Of a DNA stretch of 64,000 nt, positions 63,939 to 64,000 are shown piece after piece. Origin of the DNA: Deinococcus seoulensis (GTDB lineage: Bacteria; Deinococcota; Deinococci; Deinococcales; Deinococcaceae). Every line of letters starts with the position of its first letter. Position 1 is the first letter of the stretch. Below the pieces are notes generated by a model, which worked only from the letters and a program-made list of their open reading frames with translations, was not told the DNA's origin and made no database searches. Made by a program: the position numbers and the translations under genes. The stretch is taken from contig NZ_BMQM01000021.1 of the NCBI RefSeq assembly GCF_014648115.1, forward strand, positions 16,298 to 80,297. The letters are read 5' to 3'.

Positions 63939-64000
63939 GAGCATTTGTCATAATAAGGCTATGAAACGAGTCGGCGCACGCGGATACGGGCTAGACCTGA
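63939..64000 (+). mobile_element. Left end of an IS630-like element
   Basis: Beginning directly after a TA in the middle of repeat copy E. IS630/Tc1 elements insert at TA and duplicate it. The visible 62 bp hold a possible end (GAGCATTTGTCATAATAAGG) and the start of a transposase gene. The rest is outside the window. Confidence 0.6.
63961..64000 (+). CDS. Transposase start, IS630-like (truncated by window edge)
   Basis: ATG AAA CGA GTC opens MKRVGARGYGLDL, which resembles the N-terminal GYxLDLRxRV helix-turn-helix of IS630-type transposases. Only 13 residues are visible. Confidence 0.55.
   Translation, partial: MKRVGARGYGLDL

Overview
The window is GC-rich chromosomal DNA from a Deinococcus species. 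The calls that point there are the leaderless-type promoters (a TANNNT -10 box 5-8 nt before the start codon), a PriA that has lost its helicase motifs, an RNB exonuclease of the Deinococcus type, a bacillithiol-reductase-like YpdA, and dispersed small structured repeats. The species cannot be fixed from this sequence alone.

Region by region. 1-5.8 kb: an arginine operon on the minus strand (argG, two GNAT acetyltransferases, a lipoprotein, argH running off the left edge), two small secreted beta-rich proteins, and a PLP aminotransferase. 6-13.6 kb: two tandem membrane GGDEF diguanylate cyclases, a racemase/GNAT pair, and carB. ArgR-like boxes precede both argG and carB. 13.7-18.4 kb is an accessory cluster: an AT-rich DUF262-HEPN gene pair (likely defence), a HigB/HigA-like toxin-antitoxin pair, a tRNA-Ala(GGC), a winged-helix regulator, and a Fic toxin with a 52-aa VbhA-like antitoxin. 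18.4-31 kb: acyl-CoA dehydrogenase, a Crp-family regulator, CsaA, a four-gene DUF2089/adhesin-fold cluster, an RNB exonuclease, an EamA transporter and PriA. 31-33 kb: a 278-aa hypothetical gene split by an IS4-type element with a perfect 9-bp target duplication. 33-38 kb: an ABC exporter, then a DUF4157 protein whose GC-rich N-terminal part is joined to an AT-rich metalloprotease-like C-terminal part, followed by an AT-rich secreted partner. 38-49 kb: housekeeping genes (COG0523 GTPase, LysM/M23 peptidase, PadR unit, SurE, TPR protein, def-fmt, endonuclease III). 49-57 kb: fumC, thyA-dCMP deaminase-folA, AIM24, YpdA and a VanW protein. 57-62 kb: the origin-type block parB-parA-rsmG-(LAGLIDADG-like protein)-mnmG with two parS-like sites. 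62-64 kb: a class V aminotransferase and the left end of an IS630-like element.

Best candidates for something new: (i) the chimeric DUF4157/HEAGH effector with its secreted partner, and the decayed start of a second copy upstream; (ii) the DUF262-HEPN pair; (iii) a family of about 130-bp two-hairpin repeats whose stems change by compensation, which sit against stop or start codons inside operons, and one of which has been hit by the IS630-like element; (iv) the VbhA-Fic pair; (v) a single-motif LAGLIDADG-like protein between parS-like sites. All calls rest on reading the sequence and on family knowledge; no database search was run.
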